This document shows, one piece after another, positions 53,129 to 62,024 of a stretch of DNA of 64,000 nucleotides. Location: the NCBI GenBank assembly GCA_017948555.1, contig JAFMYY010000006.1:185754-249753 (forward strand), in the 5' to 3' direction. The position numbers and the translations under genes are program-made. The notes beneath the pieces are model-generated. The model was given only the letters and a program-made list of their open reading frames with translations, did no database searches and had not been told where the DNA came from. The first letter of the stretch is position 1; every line of letters begins with the position of its first letter. Origin of the DNA: Cesiribacteraceae bacterium YIM B00369. GTDB lineage: Bacteria > Bacteroidota > Bacteroidia > Cytophagales > Cyclobacteriaceae.

Positions 53129-53923
53129 TTAAAGGTCTCCGGAGTCCGGTAGCTTTAACCTGCCTTCAAAAACCATTTTTGCCGGACCTGATAAATATAT
53201 GTCAGTAAAACTGTCTTCATCTTTTACATTAAAAGCCACCTGTAGCTGACCGCCCGGAGTAATTAATTTTACAGGCGATTTAAAACCAAGGTAACTGCTG
53301 GCCAGGGCTACGGCTGTAACACCGGTTCCGCAGGAAAGGGTTTCGTCCTCCACACCTCTTTCATAGGTGCGTACATACAGTTTTCCTTCCTCGGTAGGTT
53401 CTGCAAAATTTACGTTTGTCCCTTCTTTTACAAAGATTTCGGAGTTCCGGATCCTGCGGCCTTCTTCCACCATGTTGACTTTTGCAAGTTCTTTTACAAA
53501 ACGTATATAATGGGGAGAGCCGGTATTAATAAACATATCTTCTTCGTAACGCTCCACCTTATTTACATTGTGCATCCGCAGGTACACCTGTTCTTTTATC
53601 ATGTATGCCTCATGCAAACCATCTATGGCAATAAACTGGGCGTTATCTTCAATAATGCCCAGGAAACGGGCGAAGTGAACGGCGCACCGGCTTCCGTTTC
53701 CGCAAAGGCTCTGAGAGCCGTCTGAATTGTAGTAAACCATCTCGAAATCTGCAGTCGGATGGTTTTCGATCAGAATTAGTCCGTCTGCTCCAATTCCATA
53801 TTTGCGGTGGCAAAGCTGTTTTACCAGTCCTAAATTTTTTCTGTCGAAATGTTGCTCCCGGTTATCGAGCATTACAAAGTCGTTACCTGTTCCCTGATAT
53901 TTATAAAAATGAAGTTCCTGCAT
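53129..53923 (-). CDS. dapF: Diaminopimelate epimerase
   Basis: DapF interconverts LL- and meso-diaminopimelate for lysine and peptidoglycan. The two catalytic cysteines are in NSDGSQSLCGNGSRC (C74) and in DETLSCGTGVTAVAL. The start FYKYQGTGNDFVMLDN is family-typical. The protein has 264 residues from the ATG at 53923; an upstream start at 53944 adds seven residues and is less likely. It follows no gene closely and probably has its own promoter. Confidence 0.96.
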   Translation of the reverse strand: MQELHFYKYQGTGNDFVMLDNREQHFDRKNLGLVKQLCHRKYGIGADGLILIENHPTADFEMVYYNSDGSQSLCGNGSRCAVHFARFLGIIEDNAQFIAIDGLHEAYMIKEQVYLRMHNVNKVERYEEDMFINTGSPHYIRFVKELAKVNMVEEGRRIRNSEIFVKEGTNVNFAEPTEEGKLYVRTYERGVEDETLSCGTGVTAVALASSYLGFKSPVKLITPGGQLQVAFNVKDEDSFTDIYLSGPAKMVFEGRLKLPDSGDL

Positions 53924-53991
53924 AATATATTGTTTCAGTCGCAATATACATTTTCCTGAGGAGTTTGTTAATTAATTTTTTTTAAGGAAAG

Positions 53992-54115
53992 CTAAAAAGA
54001 GGCCGGAATTGCTCCCGGCCTCTTCGGATTACTTCACATGTCTCTTTTTTTGTCCGGAACTTCTATTGCCCGGGCCCCGGGATGGTTCATTCCGCCCCTG
54101 TGAAACCGCAATAAA
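53992..54115 (-). ncRNA. Candidate structured small RNA
   Basis: Read on the minus strand, a GC-rich stretch of about 90 bases stands in AT-rich spacer and ends in a terminator of its own. It can fold as a nested stem: CGG and TTCACA near the start pair with TGTGAA and CCG further on; inside, CGGAA pairs with TTCCG; inside that, CCCGGGGCCCGGG makes a short hairpin. No known RNA family was recognised, and no strong promoter box was found upstream, so this is only a candidate. Confidence 0.35.
53997..54024 (-). terminator. Terminator of the candidate small RNA
   Basis: A perfect ten-pair stem (AAGAGGCCGG with CCGGCCTCTT, eight-base loop) runs into TTTTT on the minus strand. It lies upstream of the dapF start, not behind any recognised gene. 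Confidence 0.75.
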
Positions 54116-54601
54116 TAAGCATACTTAAAATTGACCAGTATTATTTTATACGTTTTCCGGGTGAATGAAAAAATTGGCTAAAGTTGGAAATATGTTTCTT
54201 TAATCCTTTTTACGTTTGGTGCAAGATATTATATTCTGATATATTTACAAATAATAATATAAAGTTTTGAGAAGCTCTTTTTTGTTGTGGGGATGTGTGT
54301 GTTATATATTGAATTTAAGAACGGGGGAGGTAAAGTAATCTGGCTTTTTCGGGTTTGTAAAATGCCGGTTTGGCTGAAAGGGATATGGTTTGGGTTTGTT
54401 TGAGTTTATAATGTATGGGCTTATATGTCACTCCTGTACTTTTTGTGTGGAGCGGAGGTGGGGTGTTGGGGTGAGGATGCAAAGCAGGTTTTGTGGCTGT
54501 GAGTGCAACTTTTGTGAAATTTGCGGGGTAGGTTTTAGGGCGGTTAAAAAAAAGGGGGGAGGCAGAAAGTATAGTGCCGGAAGAAAGCAAAAGGGTAAAA
54601 A

Positions 54602-54631
54602 AAAGAGCCATGCATTTGGGCATGGCTCTTT
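54602..54631 (-). terminator. Terminator after rplS
   Basis: An 11-pair perfect stem (AAAGAGCCATG with CATGGCTCTTT, eight-base loop) is followed by eight T on the minus strand, 28 bases after the rplS stop. Confidence 0.85.
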
Positions 54632-54658
54632 AATAAAGCTTTTAATTCAATTATTGAA

Positions 54659-55012
54659 TTACAGTTTCTCTTTGATACGAGCGGCTTTGCCCTGACGGCC
54701 ACGCAGGTAATAAAGACGTGCACGACGAACTTTACCCTGACGAAGAAGTTCTATTTTATCAATGCTTGGAGAAATGATAGGGAAAATTCTTTCAACGCCA
54801 ACGCCGTTAGATACTTTCCGTACTGTGAAGGTTTCTCCGTTAGATCCGGCATTTTTGCGCTGGATAACAGTACCCTGGAACTGCTGGATACGCTCCTTGT
54901 TGCCTTCGCTGATTTTAACGTGTACGTTAATAGTATCACCGGCTTTAAAAGAAGGGAAATTATTGCGTTTCTCCTGGTACTCCTTCTCTATGACTTTAAT
55001 TAACTCGCTCAT
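54659..55012 (-). CDS. rplS: 50S ribosomal protein L19 (bL19)
   Basis: bL19 lies at the interface of the subunits near bS16 contacts. The 117 residues include [60 protein letters not shown] and the basic [20 protein letters not shown] (each in pieces). It is the last gene of the rpsP-rimM-trmD-rplS group. A good -7 box in the 103-base gap to trmD suggests an extra promoter. Confidence 0.97.
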   Translation of the reverse strand: MSELIKVIEKEYQEKRNNFPSFKAGDTINVHVKISEGNKERIQQFQGTVIQRKNAGSNGETFTVRKVSNGVGVERIFPIISPSIDKIELLRQGKVRRARLYYLRGRQGKAARIKEKL

Positions 55013-55064
55013 AGCTTTAATGTATTCCTTATGTTCTTTATTTTTCTCTCCGTAAAACGAACTG

Positions 55065-55072
55065 CAAATATA
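55065..55072 (-). promoter_or_regulatory. Putative -7 box before rplS
   Basis: On the minus strand TATATTTG fits TAnnTTTG and is 53 bases before the rplS start. The -33 position is not a clear match. Confidence 0.45.
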
Positions 55073-55115
55073 AGAGTATTTTTTAAAAATGCAGTAGTGG
55101 TTTGAATTTATTTCT

Positions 55116-55805
55116 TTATTCTCCCTTATGTTTTTTCATAATGTCCGGACGGCGGGCTTCTGTGCGTTCAACAGCTTTTTCGTGTCTCCACTCCTCAATT
55201 TTTCCTGCATGGCCACTTAGCAGTACATCCGGCACTTTCATTCCGTTATAATCTGCTGGCCTGGTGTATACAGGAGGGGCAAGAAGGTCATCCTGGAAAG
55301 AGTCCGAAAGGGCCGATGTTTCGTCATTTAAAACCCCGGGGAGCAGGCGGATCAGGGAGTCTGCTAAAACAGCTGCCGCAAGTTCTCCCCCGCTGAGTAC
55401 ATAATCGCCAATGCTTATTTCGCGCGTGATAAAATGCTCCCGGACTCTTTCGTCCACACCTTTGTAGTGGCCGCATAAAATAATAAGATTCTTTTTGAGG
55501 CTCAGTTCATTAGCCATGCCCTGTTGCAGTGTTTGTCCGTCGGGTGTCATGTAAATGACTTCGTCATAGGAACGTTCACTTTTGAGAAATTCAATGCAGC
55601 GGGCAATGGGTTCTATTTGCAGGACCATTCCTGCTCCGCCTCCAAAGGCATAATCATCTACGGCGCGGTGTTTGTTGGTGCTGTACTCTCTGAGATTATG
55701 TACTGCTACTTCCACCAGTCCTTTGGTTTGGGCTCTCTTAAGAATGGAATGATTGAACGGGCTTTCCAGCAGTTCCGGCAGGCAGGTAATAACATCTATG
55801 CGCAT
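55116..55805 (-). CDS. trmD: tRNA (guanine-N1)-methyltransferase
   Basis: TrmD methylates G37 of tRNAs that have G36, which prevents frameshifting. The protein has the SPOUT trefoil knot: [19 protein letters not shown], then [40 protein letters not shown] and [17 protein letters not shown] are also conserved. The 229 residues are normal. It belongs to the rpsP-rimM-trmD-rplS series, with a 200-base gap to rimM. Confidence 0.97.
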   Translation of the reverse strand: MRIDVITCLPELLESPFNHSILKRAQTKGLVEVAVHNLREYSTNKHRAVDDYAFGGGAGMVLQIEPIARCIEFLKSERSYDEVIYMTPDGQTLQQGMANELSLKKNLIILCGHYKGVDERVREHFITREISIGDYVLSGGELAAAVLADSLIRLLPGVLNDETSALSDSFQDDLLAPPVYTRPADYNGMKVPDVLLSGHAGKIEEWRHEKAVERTEARRPDIMKKHKGE

Positions 55806-56006
55806 TGGTTTTTAATTTGAAAAATTGTGAATGTGCAAATTTGAAAATCAGCAGCCAGATTAATTTCCTCTGGAAAGGTTGCTTTTTCTCTTGAGACTTG
55901 TGAAAAAAAGAACACTCCGAGGTGGTTGATATTTTTACTTCTGAATGAATTCTGCAGAAGAGTAAATTCATACATTTTCTCATCCTGAAATTCTTAATCA
56001 GCTCAG

Positions 56007-56534
56007 CTATTCTTCCAGGTATATCTCTATCAGGCCGTCGGGGAGCTGAACATAGAGCTTTTTTTCTTCCCGGTCTACCTTTTCAATAAGTTCGTCTGAA
56101 ACAGGGAAGAGGACTTCCCTGCCTTTGTGGTCGCAGGCGATGAGGTCCTGGTTTGTGCTGGCGTAAACTTCCTTTACCGGACCAATTTCTCCAAAGCTTC
56201 CATCCACTACCATGAAGCCTATAATCTCGTGGAAGTAAAATGCTTTTCCGGAAAGGGGGGGGAGTGCAGACAGGGGGAGGTAGAGGGCTGTTCCTATGAG
56301 TTCTTCTGCTGCTTCGGCCGTATCAATATCCTCAAATTTCAGAATATTCTTTTTTGGGGTAATTTCCAGAGTATCAATAAAAAATGGAACCAGTTTATTG
56401 TTGAGTTCAACAAAAACTGATTCCAGATTTTTATATTCTTCAGGAAAGTCCACATCAAAGAAAGCTGTTACTTCGCCGCTCAGGCCATGGAGTTTTGTAA
56501 TGTGCCCAAGCAGGTAACAAGCGTCTTTGTTCAT
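56007..56534 (-). CDS. rimM: Ribosome maturation factor RimM
   Basis: RimM binds uS19 and helps mature the 30S head. The start YLLGHITKLHGLSGEVTAFF is typical, then an N-terminal beta barrel and a PRC-barrel end with KVDREEKKLYVQLPDGLIEIY. The 175 residues are normal. It lies 11 bases behind rpsP, so the two are cotranscribed. Between rimM and trmD is a gap of 200 bases with no clear terminator. Confidence 0.95.
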   Translation of the reverse strand: MNKDACYLLGHITKLHGLSGEVTAFFDVDFPEEYKNLESVFVELNNKLVPFFIDTLEITPKKNILKFEDIDTAEAAEELIGTALYLPLSALPPLSGKAFYFHEIIGFMVVDGSFGEIGPVKEVYASTNQDLIACDHKGREVLFPVSDELIEKVDREEKKLYVQLPDGLIEIYLEE

Positions 56535-56545
56535 GGCAGATTAAT

Positions 56546-57094
56546 TTATTCCTGAGTGGTTTCTTCGCCGGCTGCTTCTTCAGAGGTGCCTTCTTCAGCT
56601 GCAGGTGCTTCTGCAGCTCTTGCGGCGGCTTCAGCTTCTTCCTGCTTTTTGCGCTGTGCTTCAGCACGTGCTTCTTTTACTTTTGTTTCAGCTTCGTGGC
56701 GGGCTTTAGCATCTGCGGCTTTGGCTGAAGCAAGTGATTCAGTTTTGCCGGCAATCTTAGCCTCTTTCTTTTCAGTCCATTCTGCAAGGCGCTTGTCAGC
56801 TTCTTCCTGAGTAATAGCTCCTTTTGCCACACCAATCTGAAGGTGCTTGCGATACATTACTCCTTTGTAGCTTAAAATAGCTTTTACAGTGTCGGTTGGC
56901 TGCGCGCCTTTCATTACCCACTGAAAAGCCTTGTCTGCATCAATATCAATAAGTGCAGGGTTGGCGTTTGGATTGTAAACACCAATTTTTTCAATGAATT
57001 TACCATCACGTGGTGATCTGGCATCTGATACGATCACGTCGAATATTGCCAGTTTTTTGCGACCTCTGCGGGTCAGTCTGATTTTTACTGCCAT
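56546..57094 (-). CDS. rpsP: 30S ribosomal protein S16 (bS16) with long C-terminal extension
   Basis: The first 80 residues are a typical bS16: VKIRLTRRGRKKLAIFDVIV, SPRDGKFIEKIGVYNPN, and FQWVMKGAQPTDTVKAILSY. The total length of 182 is about twice that of the E. coli protein. The last 95 residues are rich in Ala, Glu and Lys (AEAQRKKQEEAEAAARAAEA), without visible domain; such extensions are common in Bacteroidetes. It is the first gene of the series with rimM. The ATG at 57094 follows a TATTTTTG box. Confidence 0.95.
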   Translation of the reverse strand: MAVKIRLTRRGRKKLAIFDVIVSDARSPRDGKFIEKIGVYNPNANPALIDIDADKAFQWVMKGAQPTDTVKAILSYKGVMYRKHLQIGVAKGAITQEEADKRLAEWTEKKEAKIAGKTESLASAKAADAKARHEAETKVKEARAEAQRKKQEEAEAAARAAEAPAAEEGTSEEAAGEETTQE

Positions 57095-57149
57095 AGTTTT
57101 ATTTACTATATGTTATTGGATGGATCACGTCCATCTTGTAAACAGGCTG

Positions 57150-57157
57150 CAAAAATA
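57150..57157 (-). promoter_or_regulatory. Putative -7 box of the rpsP operon
   Basis: On the minus strand TATTTTTG fits TAnnTTTG, 56 bases before the start. The -33 position has no clear TTTG. Confidence 0.4.
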
Positions 57158-57431
57158 ACAAATTTTGTGTAATTGCCATATGCTGCCGGTATATAAATAC
57201 ATGAAAAATGTGTAATTTTTAGAAATATATTACCTGATGGCAGAATTTTTTGCTGCAGAATGAAGGTTTTTGTCTTTTTTTAATCTTTATTCACTTAAGC
57301 CCGTTGTATAAAAATGCCCCTGTAAGGCGTTAAAAGCAAATAATCTTTTGCTATCGATTGCGTTAATTATTTAATTTGCTGAAGATCAGCTAAAATCGTA
57401 TATGCGAATATAAGGTTTTTAATGTTTTGCA

Positions 57432-57447
57432 TAGTTTTGTAGTTTTG
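57432..57447 (+). promoter_or_regulatory. Tandem -7 boxes before sucA
   Basis: TAGTTTTG occurs twice in direct contact (57432-57439 and 57440-57447). The -33 region of the second is TTTT at 57417-57420. The ATG follows 26 bases after the second box. Confidence 0.45.
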
Positions 57448-57473
57448 TAACCCTAACGACTATATCAAGATCC

Positions 57474-60269
57474 ATGGATAAATATTCTTACATTGCCAAT
57501 GCACATGGCAATTATATTGAAGAGCTTTACGAAGCTTATAAAAATGATCCTCAATCGGTAGACATTAGCTGGCAGAAATTTTTCGAAGGCTTTGAGTTTT
57601 CTCAGCAGTCATACGAAGCGCTGCCTGGTCAGGCTTCCTCAAACGGGAAATCCAATGGAACAGCTGTTGCTCATCCTACTGATAAGCCTGCCGTAGCAGC
57701 GCCAACTATTGGAGGAGGAAATATAAAAGAGCTGAATGTAAGTCAGCTTATTTATGCTTACAGGTCCCGCGGGCATTTAAAGTCCAATACAAACCCTGTT
57801 CGCCAGCGCCGCGATCATAAGGCTTATCTCGATATAAAAGATTTTGGCCTTACCGATGCTGACCTGGATACAGAGTTTGATGCAGGGAAAGAAATAGGAA
57901 TAGGCAGGGCTAAGCTGCGCGAAATTGTAGATGTTCTCCGCTATATATACCTGGGTACAGTTGGCTTTGAGTATATGTATATCCGTGATCCGGATATGCT
58001 GGAGTGGTTCAAGAAAAAGGCTGAAGAAGAATCTCTGAAGTTCGATCCGTCCCTGGATGTAAAGAAGGAAATTCTCAGAAAGCTGAATGAAGCGGTGGTA
58101 TTTGAAAACTTTCTGCATACAAAGTATCTCGGGCAGAAACGTTTTTCTCTTGAAGGTGGTGAATCTACTATTCCTGCTCTTTATACTGCTATTACACACG
58201 GGGCCGCCCTTGGGGTAAAAGAGGTAATGATAGGTATGGCTCACCGCGGACGCCTGAACGTGCTGGCTAATATTATGGGCAAGACCTACGAGCAAATCTT
58301 TACCGAGTTCGAAGGTACTGCAGACCCTGACCTTACCATGGGTGATGGTGATGTTAAATACCATATGGGCTATAGCAGCCTTGTTGACACGCCAAGTGGT
58401 AATAAAGTTAACCTTAAGCTTGCGCCAAATCCTTCGCACCTTGAAGCAGTAGATCCTGTGGTGGAAGGTTTTTTACGTGCCAAGGCAGAGCATGAATATA
58501 ATGGTGACCTGAATAGTGTGTTGCCGATCCTTATCCATGGCGATGCCGCAATTGCCGGCCAGGGTATTGTGTATGAGATTGTTCAGATGAGCAACCTGAA
58601 AGCATATAATACCGGAGGTACTATTCACTTTGTAATTAATAACCAGGTTGGTTTTACCACTGATTATGATGATGCCCGTTCCTCTATTTATTGTACGGAT
58701 GCGGCTAAAATAATTGATGCTCCGGTTATACATGTGAACGGCGATGCGCCGGAAGCAGTAGTATTCTGTATGAAGCTGGCAGTCGAATACAGGCAGAAGT
58801 TTAATAATGATATCTTTATTGATATGTTGTGCTATCGCCGCCATGGGCATAATGAAAGCGATGAGCCTAAATTTACGCAGCCACAGCTTTATGCGAAAAT
58901 CAGTAAGCATGCCAACCCCCGTGAAGTTTATAATAAAAAGCTGATCGAAAAAGGGCATGTGGATGCTGATCTTGCACGCAAAATGGACGAAGAGTTTAAG
59001 CAACTGTTGCAGGACCGTCTTGAAATGGTGAAGCAGAAACCGCTTCCGTACCAGTTCCAGGAGCTTGAAAAATCATGGCAGTCGCTACGCCGCTCTAAGC
59101 CCGAAGACTTTGAGCAGTCGCCTGAAACCGGGGTGGATATGAAGCAGCTGGAAAAAGTTGCTAAAGCATTGGTAAAAGTGCCTGAAGGATTTAAACCTAT
59201 CAAGCAAATTGAAAAAGCACTGAAGCAGCGGAATGAAATGTTCTTTAAAACCAAAGAACTGAACTGGGGTGCTGCAGAGTTGCTTGCTTATGGTTCTCTG
59301 TTGCTGGAAGGAAAAGTTGTGCGTTTGGCAGGGCAGGATGTGGAGCGTGGTACTTTCTCTCACCGCCACTCAGTGCTGCACGATGCTAAAACCAATGAAG
59401 CCTATAACAGCCTTAACCATATTGAAGGATCTGAGCAGCAGTTCATGGTTTATAACTCCCTGTTGTCGGAGTATGGAGCTATGGGCTTTGAGTTTGGTTA
59501 TGCTATGGCTAATCCTGATGCGCTCGTGATCTGGGAAGCTCAGTTTGGTGATTTTGCCAATGGAGCCCAGACAATGATCGACCAGTTTGTAACCCCATCG
59601 GAAACCAAATGGCAGCGCATGAACGGCCTGGTATTATTGCTCCCTCATGGCTACGAAGGTCAGGGCCCGGAGCACTCCAATGCCCGTCCGGAGCGTTTCC
59701 TTCAGCTGTCTGCTGAATATAATATTGTGGTGGCCAACGTTACAGAGCCATCTAACTTCTTCCACCTGCTTCGTCGTCAGTTGGCGTGGCCTTTCCGCAA
59801 GCCGCTTGTGGTAATGTCGCCAAAATCGCTGCTGAGGCACCCGAGAGTGGTTTCGCCTATGGAGGAGCTGGCTAAAGGCAGGTTCCGCGAGGTGTTGCCG
59901 GATACTTATGCGGATAAAAAGAAAGCGAAGCGTGTGCTCCTGTGTACCGGTAAAGTATATTACGATTTACTGGAACGCCAGGAAACAGAAAAGCGTAAGG
60001 ATGTTGCAATTATCCGTGTGGAGCAACTTCATCCTTTTCCTGAAAAGCAAATTGAAGCGCAGCTTGCAGAGTACGGAAGCGATGTGGAAGTTTACTGGGT
60101 ACAGGAAGAGCCTAAAAATATGGGCTACTGGGCCTTTATTCTCAGGACTTACGAAAGCCGTCGCCTGAAGGTAATTGCGCGTAAGGAAAGTGCTTCGCCA
60201 GCCACAGGCTACCATAAGGTACACGGTAAAGAGCAGGAGGCAATTGTAAGCAAAGCTTTTGAAATATAA
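57474..60269 (+). CDS. sucA: 2-oxoglutarate dehydrogenase E1 component
   Basis: SucA decarboxylates 2-oxoglutarate with thiamine diphosphate and passes the succinyl group to the E2 lipoyl arm. The first 40 residues (YIANAHGNYIEELYEAYKND) form the E2-binding segment. The ThDP part has GMAHRGRLNVLANIMGK, GDAAIAGQGIVYE, VNGDAPEAV and CYRRHGHNESDEP; later FLQLSAEYNIVVANVTEPSN and QEEPKNMGYW are transketolase-type end features. The 931 residues are normal. It starts the cluster with sucB, 88 bases away. Confidence 0.97.
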   Translation: MDKYSYIANAHGNYIEELYEAYKNDPQSVDISWQKFFEGFEFSQQSYEALPGQASSNGKSNGTAVAHPTDKPAVAAPTIGGGNIKELNVSQLIYAYRSRGHLKSNTNPVRQRRDHKAYLDIKDFGLTDADLDTEFDAGKEIGIGRAKLREIVDVLRYIYLGTVGFEYMYIRDPDMLEWFKKKAEEESLKFDPSLDVKKEILRKLNEAVVFENFLHTKYLGQKRFSLEGGESTIPALYTAITHGAALGVKEVMIGMAHRGRLNVLANIMGKTYEQIFTEFEGTADPDLTMGDGDVKYHMGYSSLVDTPSGNKVNLKLAPNPSHLEAVDPVVEGFLRAKAEHEYNGDLNSVLPILIHGDAAIAGQGIVYEIVQMSNLKAYNTGGTIHFVINNQVGFTTDYDDARSSIYCTDAAKIIDAPVIHVNGDAPEAVVFCMKLAVEYRQKFNNDIFIDMLCYRRHGHNESDEPKFTQPQLYAKISKHANPREVYNKKLIEKGHVDADLARKMDEEFKQLLQDRLEMVKQKPLPYQFQELEKSWQSLRRSKPEDFEQSPETGVDMKQLEKVAKALVKVPEGFKPIKQIEKALKQRNEMFFKTKELNWGAAELLAYGSLLLEGKVVRLAGQDVERGTFSHRHSVLHDAKTNEAYNSLNHIEGSEQQFMVYNSLLSEYGAMGFEFGYAMANPDALVIWEAQFGDFANGAQTMIDQFVTPSETKWQRMNGLVLLLPHGYEGQGPEHSNARPERFLQLSAEYNIVVANVTEPSNFFHLLRRQLAWPFRKPLVVMSPKSLLRHPRVVSPMEELAKGRFREVLPDTYADKKKAKRVLLCTGKVYYDLLERQETEKRKDVAIIRVEQLHPFPEKQIEAQLAEYGSDVEVYWVQEEPKNMGYWAFILRTYESRRLKVIARKESASPATGYHKVHGKEQEAIVSKAFEI

Positions 60270-60275
60270 AAACAG

Positions 60276-60305
60276 GCCTGGCGGGAACACTCGTCAGGTG
60301 CTTTT
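60276..60305 (+). terminator. Weak hairpin between sucA and sucB
   Basis: CCTGGCG pairs with CGTCAGG (one G-T pair) in a nine-base loop hairpin, followed by only four T after three more bases. It may attenuate rather than stop transcription into sucB. Confidence 0.35.
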
Positions 60306-60357
60306 ACTTACTATATATAATAATTAGATACACCACAGAACCTAACAACAAAATAAA

Positions 60358-61941
60358 ATGGGCTTAGAAATAAAAGTGCCTGCCGTTGGCGAATCGATTA
60401 CCGAAGTTACCATTGGCCAATGGTTCAAAAAAGAAGGCGATTACGTAGAAATGGATGAAGTAATTGCCGAACTCGAATCTGATAAAGCAACTTTTGAACT
60501 GCCTGCTGAAGCTGCCGGCATTCTGCAGATTAAAGTGGAAGAAGGGGATACTGTAGAGGTTGGAACTGTAGTGTGCGTAATTGAAGAAGGTGAGGGCGGA
60601 AGCGCTCAGCCGGCCGCTCCAAAAGCTGAAGCCAAAGAAGATGCTTCAAGTGTAGGCGATGTATCAGAAGGAGATAAAATTAAAACAGCTGGCGACCGCT
60701 CTGCAGGTGCTCCTGTTGAAAGCAAAACTGTTGATATGGTAGTGCCAACTGTTGGAGAGTCTATTACAGAAGTTACCATAGGCCAGTGGCTGAAAGAAGA
60801 TGGGGATATGGTGGAGCTTGATGAGGTAATTGCAGAGATAGAGTCAGATAAAGCCACTTTTGAGCTGCCTGCTGAAGCAACAGGTGTGTTGCGCATTAAA
60901 GCACAGGAGGGTGATACGCTTGAAATTGGCGCGCTGATCTGCCAGATCGAAACCCGTACCGGAACAGCTCCGGGTTCGGCTTCACCAAAGCAGGAATCTT
61001 CTTCATCTGCGGCACCATCTGCATCCAAAGAAGGAAAGGAAACTTATGCAAGCGGGCATGCCTCCCCGGCGGCAGCTAAAATATTAGCAGAAAAAGGAGT
61101 GGACGCAGGTCAGGTGAAAGGTACCGGTGTCGATGGCCGTATTACCAAAGAAGATGCTATGAAGGCAGAAAAGCCTCAGCAGCAGGCTCAGCCGGCTAAG
61201 CAGCAGGACCGGGTAATTGAAGAAACTACGGTTAAGGGAGAAAGGAATCAGAAGCGCGAGAAAATGAGCTCTCTGCGTAAGACAATTGCCCGCCGTCTGG
61301 TATCAGTGAAGAACGAAACGGCTATGTTGACTACCTTCAATGAGGTGGATATGAAGCCGGTAATGGATATTCGTAAGAAGTATAAGGATATGTTCAAGGA
61401 GCGCTATGAAGTAGGTTTAGGCTTCATGAGCTTCTTTACCAAAGCTGTTTGTGTGGCGCTGCAGGAATGGCCGGCAGTAAATGCTCAGATTGACGGTAAT
61501 GAAATTATTTATAATGATTACTGTGATGTATCAATTGCTGTGTCCACCCCTAAGGGTCTGGTGGTGCCGGTAATCCGGAATGCAGAGCAAATGAGCTTCA
61601 ATGAAATCGAAGCAGAAATTATTCGTCTGGCTAAGCGTGCACGTGATGGTAAGCTGAGCATCGATGAAATGCAGGGAGGTACTTTTACTATTACCAATGG
61701 TGGGGTTTTCGGATCTATGATGTCAACACCAATCATTAATGCGCCACAATCTGCAATCCTGGGCATGCATAATATTGTAGAGCGTGCAGTAGTGGTTGAT
61801 GGGGAAATAGTAATCCGCCCGATGATGTACATTGCATTGAGCTACGATCACCGAATTATTGACGGTCGTGAGTCAGTAAGCTTCCTGGTGCGCCTGAAGC
61901 AACTGCTCGAAGATCCTACCAGGCTTCTGTTGGGAGTTTAA
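60358..61941 (+). CDS. sucB: 2-oxoglutarate dehydrogenase E2 (dihydrolipoyl succinyltransferase) with two lipoyl domains
   Basis: E2 carries the succinyl group from E1 to CoA. Two nearly identical lipoyl domains are present: residues 1-78 with lipoyl K43 in SDKATFEL and about 124-200 with K164 in SDKATFEL. A peripheral-subunit-binding domain ([20 protein letters not shown]) and the acyltransferase core follow ([17 protein letters not shown], then [14 protein letters not shown] with catalytic H and D). E. coli SucB has one lipoyl domain, so two is a Bacteroidetes-type variant. A terminator separates it from lpdA. Confidence 0.95.
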   Translation: MGLEIKVPAVGESITEVTIGQWFKKEGDYVEMDEVIAELESDKATFELPAEAAGILQIKVEEGDTVEVGTVVCVIEEGEGGSAQPAAPKAEAKEDASSVGDVSEGDKIKTAGDRSAGAPVESKTVDMVVPTVGESITEVTIGQWLKEDGDMVELDEVIAEIESDKATFELPAEATGVLRIKAQEGDTLEIGALICQIETRTGTAPGSASPKQESSSSAAPSASKEGKETYASGHASPAAAKILAEKGVDAGQVKGTGVDGRITKEDAMKAEKPQQQAQPAKQQDRVIEETTVKGERNQKREKMSSLRKTIARRLVSVKNETAMLTTFNEVDMKPVMDIRKKYKDMFKERYEVGLGFMSFFTKAVCVALQEWPAVNAQIDGNEIIYNDYCDVSIAVSTPKGLVVPVIRNAEQMSFNEIEAEIIRLAKRARDGKLSIDEMQGGTFTITNGGVFGSMMSTPIINAPQSAILGMHNIVERAVVVDGEIVIRPMMYIALSYDHRIIDGRESVSFLVRLKQLLEDPTRLLLGV

Positions 61942-61949
61942 ATAATCAT

Positions 61950-61991
61950 AGCCGTGGCCCCTTAGTAGTAAAGAAAGGGACACGGCTTTTT
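61950..61991 (+). terminator. Terminator after sucB
   Basis: AGCCGTG pairs with CACGGCT with further inner pairs (CCCCTT with AAAGGG-like), and the right arm runs into five T. Confidence 0.85.
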
Positions 61992-62024
61992 AATTAATAT
62001 TTTTTCTCAAGACTAAAGATAATT

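Larger units (their letters stand above)
53924..54658. other. Long intergenic region between dapF and rplS with two terminators
   Basis: This 735-base gap on the minus-strand side of rplS holds two terminators (53997-54024 and 54602-54631). Between them lie a GC-rich segment (54025-54115) and a G/T-rich plus strand (54290-54600). Two frames of about 100 codons are present but lack family features. See the ncRNA candidate at 53992-54115. Confidence 0.55.
57095..57473. other. Divergent promoter region of rpsP and sucA
   Basis: The 379 bases carry the rpsP -7 box and the tandem sucA boxes (both marked). The rest is AT-rich and noncoding by inspection. Confidence 0.5.

Noticed and set aside
54390..54695. 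101-codon plus-strand frame rich in Cys and Gly
   Set aside because: It covers the rplS terminator and end in antisense, and follows the G/T bias of that strand.
57777..58439. Open frame of 220 codons on the minus strand
   Set aside because: It is antisense to sucA and lacks any motif.
58473..59003. Open frame of 176 codons on the minus strand
   Set aside because: It is antisense to sucA, whose motifs are unambiguous, and shows no domain.
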